DNA of 64,000 nt. It comes from Atrichornis clamosus. Its lineage: Eukaryota > Chordata > Aves > Passeriformes > Menuridae. This document shows, one piece after another, positions 24,697 to 37,280 of this stretch. The notes below the pieces were generated by a model. It worked only from the letters and a program-made list of their open reading frames with translations, did no database searches and had not been told where the DNA came from. Each line of letters begins with the position of its first letter. The stretch's first letter is position 1. Where the stretch lies: the NCBI GenBank assembly GCA_013400975.1, contig WBMZ01011571.1:124001-188000 (forward strand), read 5' to 3'. A program made the position numbers and the translations under genes.

Positions 24697-24793
24697 GTTT
24701 CCATTTTTCAGGTAGAAAGCTGAGGCAAAGAAATATTAAATTACTTGCCCAGAAGGAATTCTGTAGCACAGTCAAGAACAGATAGATTTGGAC
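24697..24793 (-). mobile_element. MIR-type SINE relic
   Basis: The order CCATTTTTCAGG, AGCTGAGGCAAAGA, TTAAATTACTTGCCCAGA, TGTAGCACAG and GATAGATTTGGA follows the reverse complement of MIR: CATTTTACAGATGAG, AACTGAGGCACAGAG, TTAAGTGACTTGCCCA, AGTAAGTG, GGGATTTGAAC. The blocks are collinear over about 95 bp with scattered mismatches. MIR is an ancient tRNA-derived SINE found across amniotes, and such copies are long dead. Confidence 0.65.
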
Positions 24794-25439
24794 AATACTT
24801 TGTGTATGTTTGTTTTTCTGTAGAAAGGTATTTCTAGTTATTGTAAACTGAAAATGTTTTACTCTGTGACATGGTGCTACAAAGCACCATCTTGAAACAG
24901 TTTTAAGAGTAACAATGCCAGGGGACTGCAAAAAGGAAGACATTGTTATGAACTATGATTTCAGTAATACAGTTCTGGGCCAAATTTTAGGATAATCTAC
25001 ATCAGTACCACTCTACTGATTGAACACATCTATCATGGTATTTCCAAGTTCAGAGTAGGCTGAAATGTGACTACTGCACTGAACAATACACTAGGAAACA
25101 TGTGCTTTGACAATAAGGCCCCTTTGGTTGGTTCTATCTTCCTCAAGAATTTTGCACTCCTAACAATATGCTTCCTGAGATATTTGTAGGAATTTTATCA
25201 GTTTCTGTGCATAAGTGATAAAATGTAAAGTAGCAGGTGCAAATGGAATAGAATATTAAAAAAAAAAAAATCTAAGAACAGTGTCTGGGAATTTCACAAT
25301 GAGTGATGTCATGCTTTAAAATAAAACTAAAAATATGTAATGATAAGATGATGAAAACTACAAACCCAAATTCTCAAAAGTGAATGAAATATTGTCCTTG
25401 TACACTTGTGACAGGTAAATGTTTATATTTTACAGCTTT
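24794..25439. other. non-coding DNA, nothing seen
   Basis: AT-rich unique sequence with a poly-A run at about 25258-25270. No gene or recognised repeat. Confidence 0.5.
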
Positions 25440-25880
25440 TACAATATCCCCTTAAAAACAACTTCTCTGTGACTTCCCTGTCAATTGATCATGAGGTCAT
25501 TTGGTCAGAAAGAGGTTGTCCCACCATCACACATGTGTCTGTACTTCTTAATTGTGTGCCCAGTTACACACCAGAGCGCAGTACATTAAAGAAAACATTT
25601 ATTAACTTAAAGAGTGATCTGCTATGTTAATGGCTTCACTTCTGGCCACGTGAAAGAGGATTATATATTAATAAATCATAGCAACTGTGTTCTCTTCTTA
25701 AGAAAATGCAGCTAGTATTTAGTGCCTGGTCTTTATGGCTCCTGTTAAAAGAATAGTCATTCCAGCCTGGCCATAACTGGTTAGCACTTGTGCTTTAACA
25801 GTCCGCCAACTCTAGCATAAACTAGGCAAATCTATTATTTGTACAAATTATGTGTAGAAATGTTTCATTGGTTAAGATTT
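25440..25880. promoter_or_regulatory. candidate conserved non-coding element
   Basis: This stretch has a dense, non-repetitive texture with several binding-site-like words. They include GTCAATTGATCATGAGGTCA, a CACGTG E-box (25647-25652), TTAATTG and AATTATG. It is quieter in homopolymers than its flanks, apart from the A-run just after its end. The regulatory interpretation is inference. It could equally be ordinary unique DNA. Confidence 0.2.
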
Positions 25881-25974
25881 TAGAAAAAAAAAAGTGTTTT
25901 TATTAAAAAAAGGTGGAATAAATAGATTATTTCTAAAGTTTCATTGCTTTTGAGGTTCTGGTTCAGACAGTAAA

Positions 25975-26055
25975 GGGAGGGCCTGAAACAGAACCACGGC
26001 AACACTGTCTTCATAAATCACACAGCTAGTTTTGGATTGGGTTTTGACACTCAAA
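25975..26055 (-). mobile_element. possible MIR fragment
   Basis: AAATCACACAGCTAGTTTTGG followed by GGGTTTTGACACTC recalls the reverse-oriented MIR core (GGTCACACAGCTAGTAAGTGG ... GGGTTTGAACCC). Only the central block is convincing. Confidence 0.35.
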
Positions 26056-29000
26056 AAATAAAAATTGCACTTAGCAATTCTCTTTCATTAAAGAATGATA
26101 AGCGTTTTTCTTTGAATCAGAAATACTGTTGGTTAACTTAATTTAGCCAAAAAACATCATAGGCCTGAAAAGCAATATGAAAAGGAACCACATGCAACAA
26201 AATTATTGATTCAGATCCTTCACAGTAGAATTAACACAGAAAACCTTTGGACACAAATTATTCCTGATTTATGAGACTACACCATATGTATGGGCTTTGG
26301 CAGACTGATCATTTACAATAGAATTGAGTATTTTGGAACACCTCATAAGTACAGCTTGTGACATAATGGGATGATATTTGTGATTTTTTTGCTTGAATGT
26401 GCATATTGGCATGTAGTTTTGAGATATTCATGGCACAAGTAAATGAAAGATAGCCATTTCAAAATCTGCAGTCATATGTGTAGATGACTGACAGGCACAT
26501 TTCAGGGATTGGAGAGAACAAAATGGAAGTCCTCTAGAACTTTACGTGGCTACTGAGTCTTTCTCTGTAATGTTTCCCAGCTGTTCCCTTTCCCAAAGAT
26601 AATTCATGATCCAGAATATGAGGTAACTTCTAAAGATGCCCCTTCAAAAAGACAGCCCTACCTCACTACTCCACAAAAATCCACCACATCCTGAAAGAAA
26701 ATCCCAAATCAAAATCCCAAGAAAAACAATGCCCCTAGTATTTGCTCCAAACATCATGCAGTACAGAAATATTTCAGTATTAAGCTAGAAGCATTGCTGA
26801 GCCAAGCTGCTGAATTTTGTGAGTGTTTAAAATTTCAGTGTTGCTCCCTCCCTGATCCTGGTCACTGGCCCGAATCCAGAACAAAACTCCAGACCCTGTA
26901 CCTTGGAAAGCGGACAATGCTGTTGCAGCTCTGCACTTCACAACCTGAGAATTTTTTTAAATGAAAACTTTAGCTAATCTCAGGCCAATTTAAGGCTAAA
27001 TCAAGTACATTTACACAATCTACAATTAGAATATAGAAATGACTGAAGAGCACATACATCCCTAGAGAACACAGTAAAGGTACAAGGTACAAGCTGGAGT
27101 CAGTTTTTGAAGTTATACTTTTTTTCCATTGAAAAATATTGGTACTCTGAAGTGTGTATGCTTTTCCCAGAAACACGTTTTTATTACTTCTATAATTTCA
27201 CAAGAAAAGATCTCGGGCTTTTTTTGGGTTTTTTGTTTGTTGGCACGGGAGCAGGTGGGGAAGGGACTTTCTAGCCTAAAATGAGAAACACAGTGTCAAT
27301 GATAATGGCTGGGGTGCAGAAATCAGAATATTTTTTTATATCCTGCCTCTTCCTTTATGCCTACAACTGTGAAACAGAATGAAAATAGCTCCATGATTTA
27401 GGAACTGAGTGAAAACAGCTCCTATCATTTTAATCATATTGGAACCTGCTGAATGCTTGACAATTGCAAGAAATAAAAATGCCAGTTTTTCACTCTTACC
27501 TTGTGAGAAAACATAGAAGAAATTACATGAATCCCCTTAAATATTCAGTATAAATTATTTGAGCTGTGTGTTTGAGTTTAAAAGTCTCATTTTAAAAGAG
27601 ATGCTTCTACTGGCTTCCCTTATTCATTTATTGGTTTAAGTTACTAATTTAATTTGACAATTTATTACACAATAATAGATCTATCTCCTTCACCATTTCT
27701 TAGAGTGTTTTGGAGATATTGGTACTGAAGTAATGATATTGAAAATGTCTCATACACATCAACAGTTATGGATCTAAATTCACTGTCATTATTTAGCATT
27801 TTCTGCTTACACGGACAAGAAATACATGGTCTCATTCCTTCCTGGCCTGTATAACACTCCTGAAGGCTGGACTGGTAAGCATCTAGGGATTTAGTTAATC
27901 TCTGATCTATTTCTTTAGTAAGGATGATTACACCTCTAAACAAAATAATAGCAATATACAGGAAGATTATTAAATTACACATCCACTTTCTTGCAGAACC
28001 ACAATTTCTTGTTAGCTAAATTTATTTCCTGTTAATTACCACAAGTGATTTTCTAATTCAAATAATTCAGTGAACATGATGACATAGCATCCTGGAAGAG
28101 CTGGGCTATAGTCTAAAACAATAATGAAGAAAATCTGCGTGGCTGGTACGCAACCGGCTGATTGCTTCTTAAACTGACTGAAAGCAAATGTCAGCACTGC
28201 CCCTTGAAAACAAACTCAGCAGGAAATCTGGATATATACATGTACAAGCTTGTATATGCCCACCAAGATGTTTGCCTTGTTTAGATTCTATAAACTAAGA
28301 TATTTGCCATCTCGATTCTTCTTAAACATAGTCTTCAACACCATTAACATTAAAAAAACCCCACTTCCCTACTGTTTGGTGGAATGGGGGTAGGTGTTAA
28401 GCAATAAACCAGAACGGCTTTGCTGCAATCTTTAGATGTTTGGGGTTTTTTTGCAATAGAGTTTATTTTGCAGAGAAACATTTACATTAAATTTTATGCA
28501 TAAATGTATTCATTTTGGTTTCTTGATTGAAACTGATGTACAACTCATAATAATTCATTTTCGTCTCAGCATCGAAGCATCATATAAATTATTCCTGAAA
28601 AAATAGTGCCAAAAAGGATAATTTAGATTATGAAGGGGAGCTTTTCTGTCTGAAAAGTCATTAATTCAAATTTTAAAACCCTAAACAATCCCAGGAAGTT
28701 GATTGAAAATATAGGATTAATTATCTTAGTTTTCCTAAAATAAACTTTAAAATTATACTCTGAGAGAATGCATAGTATGAACGTGCTTACACTTGAGCTA
28801 GAATTAATAAAGTGATTTAGGTAAGCAAGCAGAACTATTTACTGCAGTTTAAATTGTAACTGCCAAATACTCAATAAGTTAATGTTAGAATGCAGAGTGT
28901 GAATTCCAAAATTAATTTTGAATTATAATGATCACACTTAAAAATTAAATATTTTATAAGCATCCTGTGAGATAAAAAATGAAGTTAAAAGTTTTAGTAC

Positions 29001-29489
29001 TATTTTATTTAAAATATGTTTTATGCATTTTAATAGATTTATTCATCTCTTTACAAAAATATATGTATCATCTAAGAACTGGACAAACAAATAGTGGAGA
29101 TTTAGATCAATCAAAACATCACTAGTTATACAGAATACTTTCTGATAACTCCCTTATTAATCCAAGAAATGCTTGTTTGAATTGATAGAAACAATTTATA
29201 ATAGTCAGAAGAGATTTGAAAAAAAAAGTTTTGAAGAAGTACTTTGAATGTTGAAAAAAAATTTAAATAAATATTTCCTTATATATTTATTTTTAAATTT
29301 ACACAGAAGATACTAAGAAGAATTATTAATGATTAACATGATTTTAATTCTCTGCAAAGAAAGTTATCTCTTAAAATAATAACTTGTGCTGACAGGAAGT
29401 TTTATTTATAATAATTTCTATCACGTTTAAGTAAACTAACTTAAGTCTTAGGCGTCATCTTATCAATGTGTGTCAATATCTGATGTGAG
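26056..29489. other. non-coding AT-rich DNA
   Basis: There is no supportable gene. A 105-codon minus-strand frame (27665-27982) has no recognised domain. A T/G-rich tract lies at 27217-27242. The interval around 28900-29350 is especially AT-rich. Confidence 0.5.
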
Positions 29490-29763
29490 TCGGTGCAGAC
29501 TGAGCCAAGTTTTTATCATTGATGTACAGTGATAGGACAAGAGGTAATGGACATAAATTGAAATACAGGATATTAAATTTAAATGTAAGAAAAAAAAATA
29601 TTCTTCTTTTAAAGCTTGCCCAGTGAGGTTGTGTAGCCTGCCTCCTTAGAGATATTCAAAACCTGGCTGCATATGGTCCTGGGTCTCCTGTTTTGAGCAG
29701 AAGAGTGGGACAGGGCACTCTCCAGAGGTACCTACCTTCCTCAACTCTTCTCTGATTCCATGA
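29490..29763 (+). mobile_element. CR1 LINE 3' end, diverged and internally deleted
   Basis: The order AGTGATAGGACAAGAGGTAATGG, AAATTGAAATACAGGA, TTGCCCAGTGAGGTTGTGTAG, GAGATATTCAAAACCTGGCTG and GAGCAGAAGAGTGGGACAGGG, then TCTGATTCCATGAA, follows the CR1 3' end. The expected bases before GCCCAGTGAGGTTG (normally reading through a GAGGGTGACAGAGCACTGG-like segment) are missing, which points to an internal deletion of about 30 bp. It is more diverged than the CR1 near 10.4 kb, so older. No coding capacity remains. Confidence 0.9.
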
Positions 29764-32387
29764 ACCCTGCTGAAAAACTACAAACATTTTCTTTCTAGCC
29801 AAATATATTTAAAAAGAAAATAATTATATGTGCACACTTAATTCTCACAGAAGCCAAGAGAGCACCCTTTCAGCTCTCCTGGTACCAAGATCTTACCACG
29901 TAAACCCAATACAACTACATGTTCACTAATAAAGACAAGTCAGTTTTTCTTTGCAACCTTATGTGCTACATATAGGAAACTAGTATTTGTTTACTTTTGT
30001 TGCTGTTGAAATATTTAGAAGTTCACAATGCATATGTTCATGCCCCAAAATGCTGATCTATGTAGAAAAGAGAGAAAGTAGAAATTCTGTTGCCATACCT
30101 AAGAGTTTGAAGAGCTGAATGCTGGAGTCATGAGGAGCCAGTTGTGAGTCTCTAAGTTTCCCTAATATCCATGAACTCTGAAAGACATTTGTGAAATTCT
30201 CATTTAGTATTCACTTCTTAAATTCTTACGAGAATCACCCAAAACAGATAGAAGGAGCAAGAATAAAGTTTTTATGGATCCTATTCTATCTTTATAGAAC
30301 CTTATTAGAGTCAGGCTTGATACAGCAAAGATATCTTTACAGTATCCTAGGCTCACAAAACTCCCCATACACAGAATGAACCTTTCCTGGAGCCACATCA
30401 GTGTAGGAGTTAATTTGATGTGACCAGATTCTAAGAAATCAAAAACATTGTAGGAATCTATTCCACACACTTTATTTTATTTGTTTAAGTATAGACACCA
30501 GTAGGTATCAACAGTCTGCACTTTAACAGGCTGTACATTTCGGAAGTCAGAAGCACATATATGGGAACAAGAAAGCAGCACTTTAAGCAGCATAAACCTG
30601 CAGCTGTTTGATGAGCCAGAGTAAATAAAGTTCTGAAGATAAATCTTCCCTTCCTTGTCCCTGCAAGAGGGATCCTCTTGTTTCACCCACTTTACAGTTG
30701 ATCGTGTTTAGTTCTGTCTTATGTAAGCCTCACAGTACTATCTAGGTCACTAGAAAAGCATTTTGATTTTCATCACATTTGAGAATTTGTGTTAGATTTA
30801 TTTGTTGCTACAAGTAAGAAAGACCCTGGCAGGTTGGAGCTGATCCATCCAGATCTAAACACCCACCTTCCCTTCAGCTGTCTTTTTTATAATGGAGACA
30901 CATAAGTGTTTTTACAGTGTGATTCATGTTCTCATAGATGTGATTCATCTATATGTGCTTAGAATAATACACCATCTCTAAAGAGTGTCTTTTTTCTGTT
31001 TATTTTATAGAGACATGAAGGTACAGAGCTCATAAGACTCTATATGCATCCCAGATGCCTAAAACTCGAGGTAAGGAATATATCTCTTTCAGCCTGCAAC
31101 TCTGCTGCTTTCCTCATGCTTACCTGAATTTAAATGGTAGTCCCAACCCATAGCCTCAGTGCCCAGAAAAGTCCAACCTGGTCCTCCATGCAGAAGGTTT
31201 CTCATGACCTGCATGAAGCCAGGAGGACAGGACAAGTCACAATCTCATTTGCTGCTGCCACATTTCCCTCCAAGTCTGGGAAAGCAACACCATATCACAC
31301 CATACCACAGATTAAGTGATGAGAAACTCATTGAACTTGTCTGCCATCGAACATGGATTTTACTGTCCTCTGTTGAATCTGGCACCACATGATAGTCCTT
31401 ACTTAATTAGATACATATTTGTGCCAATTACACATTTGCAGTTACCTAGTGTTATATCACCACCTCCAATTTTATGGCTATAGGTAAATTTATGAACAGA
31501 ATAGGCACAATTATTAGTGTTGATAAATAATTACCACCATTGTTATTTGCTATTCTGACAGAAGCTGTCTTGTTACAATTTTCTTTCTTGTTTATGATAT
31601 CATATAGAAATGAGTTTTAAGATTTTTCATTGGTTTTGGAATGTTTATTGACAGAAATCATTGACTGATATACAATTTAGTGGTAACTATACTCATATAC
31701 ATTGACACTAATTTTTTTCTCTTACAATTTATTTGTAAAAAAGAATATTTCCATGAAAATGGTTTCTTTTTTATTTAATTAAAAAAATCTGAATTTGCTA
31801 CTTCTGTTTCCCACTAAATTTTCCATTCTCAATAAAGTATTTTAGTGTCAGAGAGAGTCTGAAATCCAGCAGAATCAACTGCTTCAAAATCCTTACAATG
31901 CCAGACTTTAACAGAAGAGGTTGGCAAATTTCCAGTGAAAATGTCTGAGGAGATATATTAGGAGACATATTGGTTTCTCTAAGTCTCCATCTGCTTCAAA
32001 AAAAATTATTTAAATTTTCCCTCAAAGATACCTTAGCAACATTTCTCCTGTTATCTCTTTGGCATTCAGCTGTCTTCTCTTGATTTTTTTCATTAATGAA
32101 AACATATGGCCACACAATAAAATAAATATGCACCTTGGTTTTGCATTTTAAGCCCTGGAAAACTCCCCAGTCCACATACTTCAAGTCTTTCTCTGCCTTT
32201 GTGACACTATTCTCTCGTTTGAGTAATATTTTCAGTCATTATCTAAAAATGCATAAAGATTTTTCTCTATTTAGTCAAACAGAAGGCTGTTACACTGACC
32301 AGCTTAATTTTCTTCTTTCTTTTTTAAGTGGACTTATTTCTACAGTGTCATCCAAATTAAAATTTGTTAGGAATATGTGTCCTCAGA
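29764..32387. other. non-coding DNA, no gene seen
   Basis: Unique AT-rich sequence. Open frames of 60-88 codons have no recognised motif. Some conserved-looking texture occurs around 31000-31400, but nothing can be named. Confidence 0.5.
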
Positions 32388-33020
32388 ACCATAGAATCAT
32401 AGAATTGAATAGAAGCATAGAGTGGAATACGCTGAGTAGGAAGGAAGCCATCAGGATCAAGTCCAAATCCTGGCCCTGCACAGGACAGTCCAAGAATCAC
32501 ACCCGGTGTCCAAGAGTATTGTCCAAACACTTCTTGAACTCTGTCAGTCCGGTGCTGTGGCCACTTCCCTGGGGAGCCTGTTCCAGTGCCCAATCAGCCT
32601 CTTGGTGAAATGCCTTTTCCTGATATCCAACCTAAACCTCCACCGACAGCTTCACGCAGTTCCCTTGGGTTCTGTCACTGCCCGTGAGATTGAAGAGATC
32701 AGTACCTACCCCTCTGCTTCTTCTCACAAGGAAGTGGTAGCCTGCAATAAGGACTCATTTCAGTCTCCTCCAGGTGCAGGCAAGTGGCCTCAGCTGCTCC
32801 TCATACGGCTTCTCCTCCAGAACCTTCACCATCCTTGCGGCCCTTATTTAGACATTCTCTAATATTTTAATGTCCTTTTTATATTGTGGTGCCAAAACTG
32901 CACATGGGACTTGAGCTGAGGCCACACCAGTGCAGAGCAGAGCGGGACATTCCCCTCCTTTGGTTGGCGATGCTGTGCCTGATGCTCCCCAGGACACCAT
33001 TTGCCCTCCTGGCTGCCTTT
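32388..33020 (-). mobile_element. CR1 LINE, 3' end, 5'-truncated
   Basis: It begins with ACCATAGAATCATAGAATTG, the reversed CR1 terminal repeat. It continues through reversed CR1 3'-region blocks: CCTGGCCCTGCACAGGACAG, CACTTCTTGAACTCTGTCAG, CCTGTTCCAGTGCCCAATCA, ATCCAACCTAAACCTCC, CCAGGTGCAGGCAAGTGGC, GGTGCCAAAACTGCACATGG and GACACCATTTGCCCTCCTGG. It is about 0.63 kb and 5'-truncated. Long open frames here, including one of 157 codons starting at 32135, come from the repeat's composition and are not genes. The sequence differs enough from the 10.4-kb copy to suggest a different CR1 subfamily. Confidence 0.95.
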
Positions 33021-34919
33021 AATCCCTTATTACACATTTGTCTTTTTTTCTGCCTACTCTTTTTTCACCCCTCCCTAAAATAGGTTTCTCTTATTATCTA
33101 TCAGCTAACACAACAAACAAAGCTGCTGGAATTTAGTCTTCACTTATAGCCAAACTTTCCTTTATCCCCTGGGAGGTAAAATCTAATTTTCCATGTCTTT
33201 CTTTCATAAAGGTTGAGATGTTATCCTGACTTCAGGTAAATGACTCAAATCTGCCCAGACAGCCCAACTCATTCTGCTTTTCCTGTCAGGAAACTTTTTG
33301 AATATGCATCCTGTACAATTCCTTGATAACAGGGATTCAGCCAACACAATATCCTCTGGAAAATGCCTACAGGACTTCAAAGCTTGTTATCCCTTATATT
33401 CATGAAATTCTAACTTCCTAAAAAATCCTCTGCCTTCTGCACGGGCCTGATGAGAAGGGCTCTCCACATCTGTACTTCCTTTTCTCTAGACAGTATCTAA
33501 ATAGGGAAAAGTCTAACTTCTGAAGTTGGAGATATGGTTGGTGGTGTAGCTCTGGATGTCTGGGTCAGGTTGAGGAGAAAGGGGCAAATTTCACAGCGCA
33601 ACTTGTTCATACTTTACAGCCAGCATATAGTAACAGCCTATCAGAAGTGTCCCAGACACAGTGCATTTGTGTGATTTATAAGGTTAGAAGTAAAGAATTA
33701 AATTCTAAACATCTTTAATAAGGCTCTGCTCTTTTGCAATTAAGCAAACCAACTTGTACTGAGGCCAAAATTAATTAAATTGCAAAAATGTAAGTAGTAT
33801 GTGTTAAAATGCAAGATTATCCTACGAGCTTTTATGTTCAGTATTGATAGTTGAAGTCTAGGGTAGAAAATGGCATATTTAAGGCAAACTTTTGTCTTGC
33901 TTTGGTAAAAGAACAAACCAGAGAATCTGTTGAAAACTTATCATTGATTATACAGGGACCATGTTTTATTATGGCCTGAGAACGTATGTTTAGCGTGTTC
34001 TGAAATACCAGTCCAGGCTGAGGGTCTCTCAGCCCACCGGGGTTCCATTTCTGCAAAATCCAGGGCACATATGATGAGGTAAATAGCAAAAGACCAAACC
34101 TTACTCTGATATGAGAGTCAGGATGCAGGATGACTGGGAGCCCTAAAAGAACCTCTCTTATGTCACACAGTTTGCACATTGCCTAAATGAGACAATACAG
34201 AAATGCAAAAAGTGATGTCCAAGACAAGGACTAATACACAATAAAATAAACTTTTGGTGAATGACAGTATGGTGAAAAACTACCAGGTTCATTTTTCATC
34301 ATTATATCAGATACTTTCAGCCACAGTGCACAACAGTGTTTACAACAGCTTTTTCTAATTTAATTCTTTACTCTGGTGTGAATATTTTCATGGATGTTGT
34401 ACAGTCATTGCATTAGTATTTATAGGTTCTTTGCATTATGAAAAGTGAATCTTTAGATGTTTCTGAATATCTGAAGAACATAGATGTATATCCTCTAATG
34501 CAGAATGGGAAATGTCAGAATCAGATTACATCCTTTACAGTCTGCCAGCATGAGTTTATAGGGAATCTGAGCCAGATTCTAATATCTTTACACCAGACTA
34601 ATCATAAAACATTGGCTAAAATGTGAGAGATTAAAATAAAGTGAGCATTGACACTTAGGGCACTATTACCTTTAACTATTTGGGCTTAGGTTCAGAAGGC
34701 AGTGCACAGATCCTATGTTAACATTTTACGGATGGTAAATCACAACAGGAGCCTTGCTTTCTCCCTTGACTGCAGCAGGAGCTCAGAGAAAACTAACCTA
34801 ATTTGATCACTTGAACTCTGCATAAATCTTCATGGATGTGGACAGACAGTCTGTGCATCTTCCCACATATATTTCAGAAGCCCACATCTGAGCTGGCTAG
34901 GAACTAAACTGATTGAAGA
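33021..34919. other. non-coding DNA, no gene seen
   Basis: A 113-codon minus-strand frame (33838-34179) is the longest outside a repeat. Its peptide has no family I can name and its base use is ordinary for the region. A fragment around 34717-34745 faintly recalls MIR but is too short to call. Confidence 0.45.
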
Positions 34920-34944
34920 GGGGTAAGGGTGGGGAGGTGAGGGG
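34920..34944 (+). promoter_or_regulatory. canonical G-quadruplex motif
   Basis: Four G-runs of 4, 3, 4 and 4 are separated by loops of 3, 1 and 6 bases, fitting the G3+N1-7 rule on the plus strand. Whether it folds or matters in the cell is unknown. Confidence 0.8.
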
Positions 34945-35003
34945 AGAAGTAAAGATTTGGTGATTTGTTTTTAGCCATGCCAGCTTCTGGACCCTATTCT
35001 AGG

Positions 35004-35031
35004 AACAAGAACCTGCATGAAGGTTCTTGTT
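35004..35031. repeat. perfect 11-bp hairpin
   Basis: AACAAGAACCT (35004-35014), a six-base GCATGA loop and AGGTTCTTGTT (35021-35031) form a perfect stem just downstream of a G-quadruplex motif. It is too short for a microRNA precursor. Function is unknown. Confidence 0.9.
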
Positions 35032-37167
35032 GACAGAAGAGAAGAACTAAGAAATACACAGAGATAAGAGGGAGGAGAGGCCTTCCTGTTTGGACAGCTC
35101 CATGGCTTTACGTTTTAGTATTGTACAGGTGTAAGAGGGACTTAATTTGCTTATAGGCAGTATGCAGCACAGAGTTATGATAATAATGTACATCTTGGTG
35201 GAACTGATTGTGGAATAAATTTCCAAAGGACACAGAACAATGCTGGTGTTTCATTACATTTAAATCTTTGTCCTTGATAAAAGACTTCCACCTGAAACAC
35301 AGGCATATTCATGGTATAAACCAACCTTGCTCCTGCTTCAACTATCAAAACACTTCATGCAAAGAAGTGTTTCTGTAACTCAAAAGAGAAGTGCCAAAGG
35401 GTATATGAATTGCTGCAGTCTTTGTGACCCAGTTTTAAAGAAAGATGTTCAGATGTTGAGAGCTGGGAAGCTGTTCAACCCCTTAAATATTTGATTTACA
35501 AGTATTCCTCTTACTTTTGGTGGAGTGATTCACAAAACATCCCTCACTATAAAAACGTGTCTTGTAAGTTGTAGCTAATATTCAATAGTGTGTTACAGGC
35601 ATCACCAGCCTTGCCACTGTTGTGCTCAGTTTGGGATTTTTGTAGTGGAAAACAATTTCTGAGCATTTTGGTTTTTGTTACATGTTGGCATTAATCCAGG
35701 AGTTCAGGCCTCTAGTCTATTGTGTTCATAAAACTTAGGAGGTCCTCAGACTACTACTTTAAATTAATAAAATAACATACTACTCATTCTGCCACAAGAA
35801 ACTTACGGTTAATACCCATCCCTATTTGGAGAAATTTTTCAAGTTTAGAAAAAAACCCCAACATCATAATGAATGAAGGTCAATACAAGAAGCTTATGTA
35901 AGCTCATTTGCTGAGGGTTAAATATGACAAACCATAAGGAAAATAGGGATGTTTAGCTCCTGTTCCTCCATCTTCTAGACCCCAAGTTCAACGGCAGAAT
36001 ACAGATCTTTAGTACAGATATTACGATTACTTATTTTTTATTTTGCATTGGTATTTATGCTTTTAAGCAAAATCTGGGCATTGCAGTCCTTAACAATAAT
36101 GAGCTCATGGTTACAAATGAGTCCAATTTCAAACTCAGCTGAAGAACTTCCATACATAGCTGAATTTTTTTATTATCCTCAACATTATGCTTTCAGCATT
36201 TAGAATTAAATCCTTGTGTTCTCACATTTTTTGCCCTTATTCCTTTTTACTCCCATTACAGAAAATGTGATTTTTTTTTCTTCCTGAGGGATTAAGTTTT
36301 AAAATAAACTGCTTGAGTTGGCCTATTAATAATAATGCAAATGTTCACCCAGTAATGGAAGAATAAAACATTAGCCCCTTCTCATTTCCCTCAGAGAGTT
36401 CAGCAGTCTTAATTTTGTATTTGTACCTTGAAATCTTGGGCTGTTTTGATTTCTAGCATCCAGTGACTTTATTATATTCAGCCCTTTCTACTTCACCTAG
36501 TGCTGAATTCCATTTATTTCATTTATGGAAACATCAGAATCAGATTTTAAATTGATGTAGTACTCTAAGCTAATGGCTATTTTCTGTATTTCTGTATACT
36601 ATGTTTACATAAATTTAAAACAAACACAGTCTAAATGCATATAAGTGGAAGAAGCATAAAATAGCTTCATGAGAGATAAAGAGACTATAAAACCAAATAA
36701 GTGTTTAAAATAATTGTGTTCACATTGAAATATGCTGTTATTGTAGGAAGTGAAATGTTAAATCACTTTAGAATTCCCTAGAGATGAATTCACTCAGAGC
36801 CAGAGTAAAAAACACACATGCACATACACACACTTACGTGCTATTTTACACCATTTGTAATAACCCAACAATTACCTACGGAGAACACAGTAAGATAAAA
36901 CTCTATCACCAGGAAACAGCGGTTACTTTATAAAAAGAATACAGGTGTCCATGATCGAAATGCATCCTCTAAATATATATATATTTTTAATTCAAACAAA
37001 TAGAGACCTATCCAAATTCTGTCAAGTGTTTGAAGTCTTAACCTTCCAAGCTGTCTATTTCTAGGTATATACTGTTCTCCCCTCCTTTTGAAACCTTTCA
37101 TGTGAATGGTTTTCACTTTTTTCTATGTCTCACACTGAAAACTTCAGTACTGCTTATCTGGCCAATT
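35032..37167. other. non-coding DNA with an octamer and CA-rich run
   Basis: ATGCAAAT occurs at 36335-36342, beside an ATTAATAATAATGC stretch. A short interrupted CA run lies at about 36811-36834. An alternating AT run sits near 36974-36985. No gene is seen. Confidence 0.45.
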
Positions 37168-37280
37168 AAGAGATTAGGGGGGATGGAAGGACATAAGGAT
37201 GTGCAGGAGGGAGAGACAGAAGGGAAGGGGGGAAAGAATAAGAACAGGAAGAAGGTGAAAAGGAAGGAGAGGAAAGAACT
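37168..37280. repeat. purine-rich tract
   Basis: Over 100 bases the plus strand is mostly A and G, with few C or T interruptions. It gives a lysine/glutamate-rich spurious frame. Such tracts can form triplex DNA. Function is not implied. Confidence 0.85.

Noticed and set aside
32135..32608. 157-codon plus-strand open frame, the longest in the window
   Set aside because: Its right half lies inside a minus-strand CR1, and the translated residues come from non-coding CR1 3' sequence read backwards. The left half is AT-rich with no recognised motif.
34717..34745. Possible MIR fragment around CATTTTACGGATGG
   Set aside because: Only one block of about 14 bases resembles MIR, and neither side continues the consensus.
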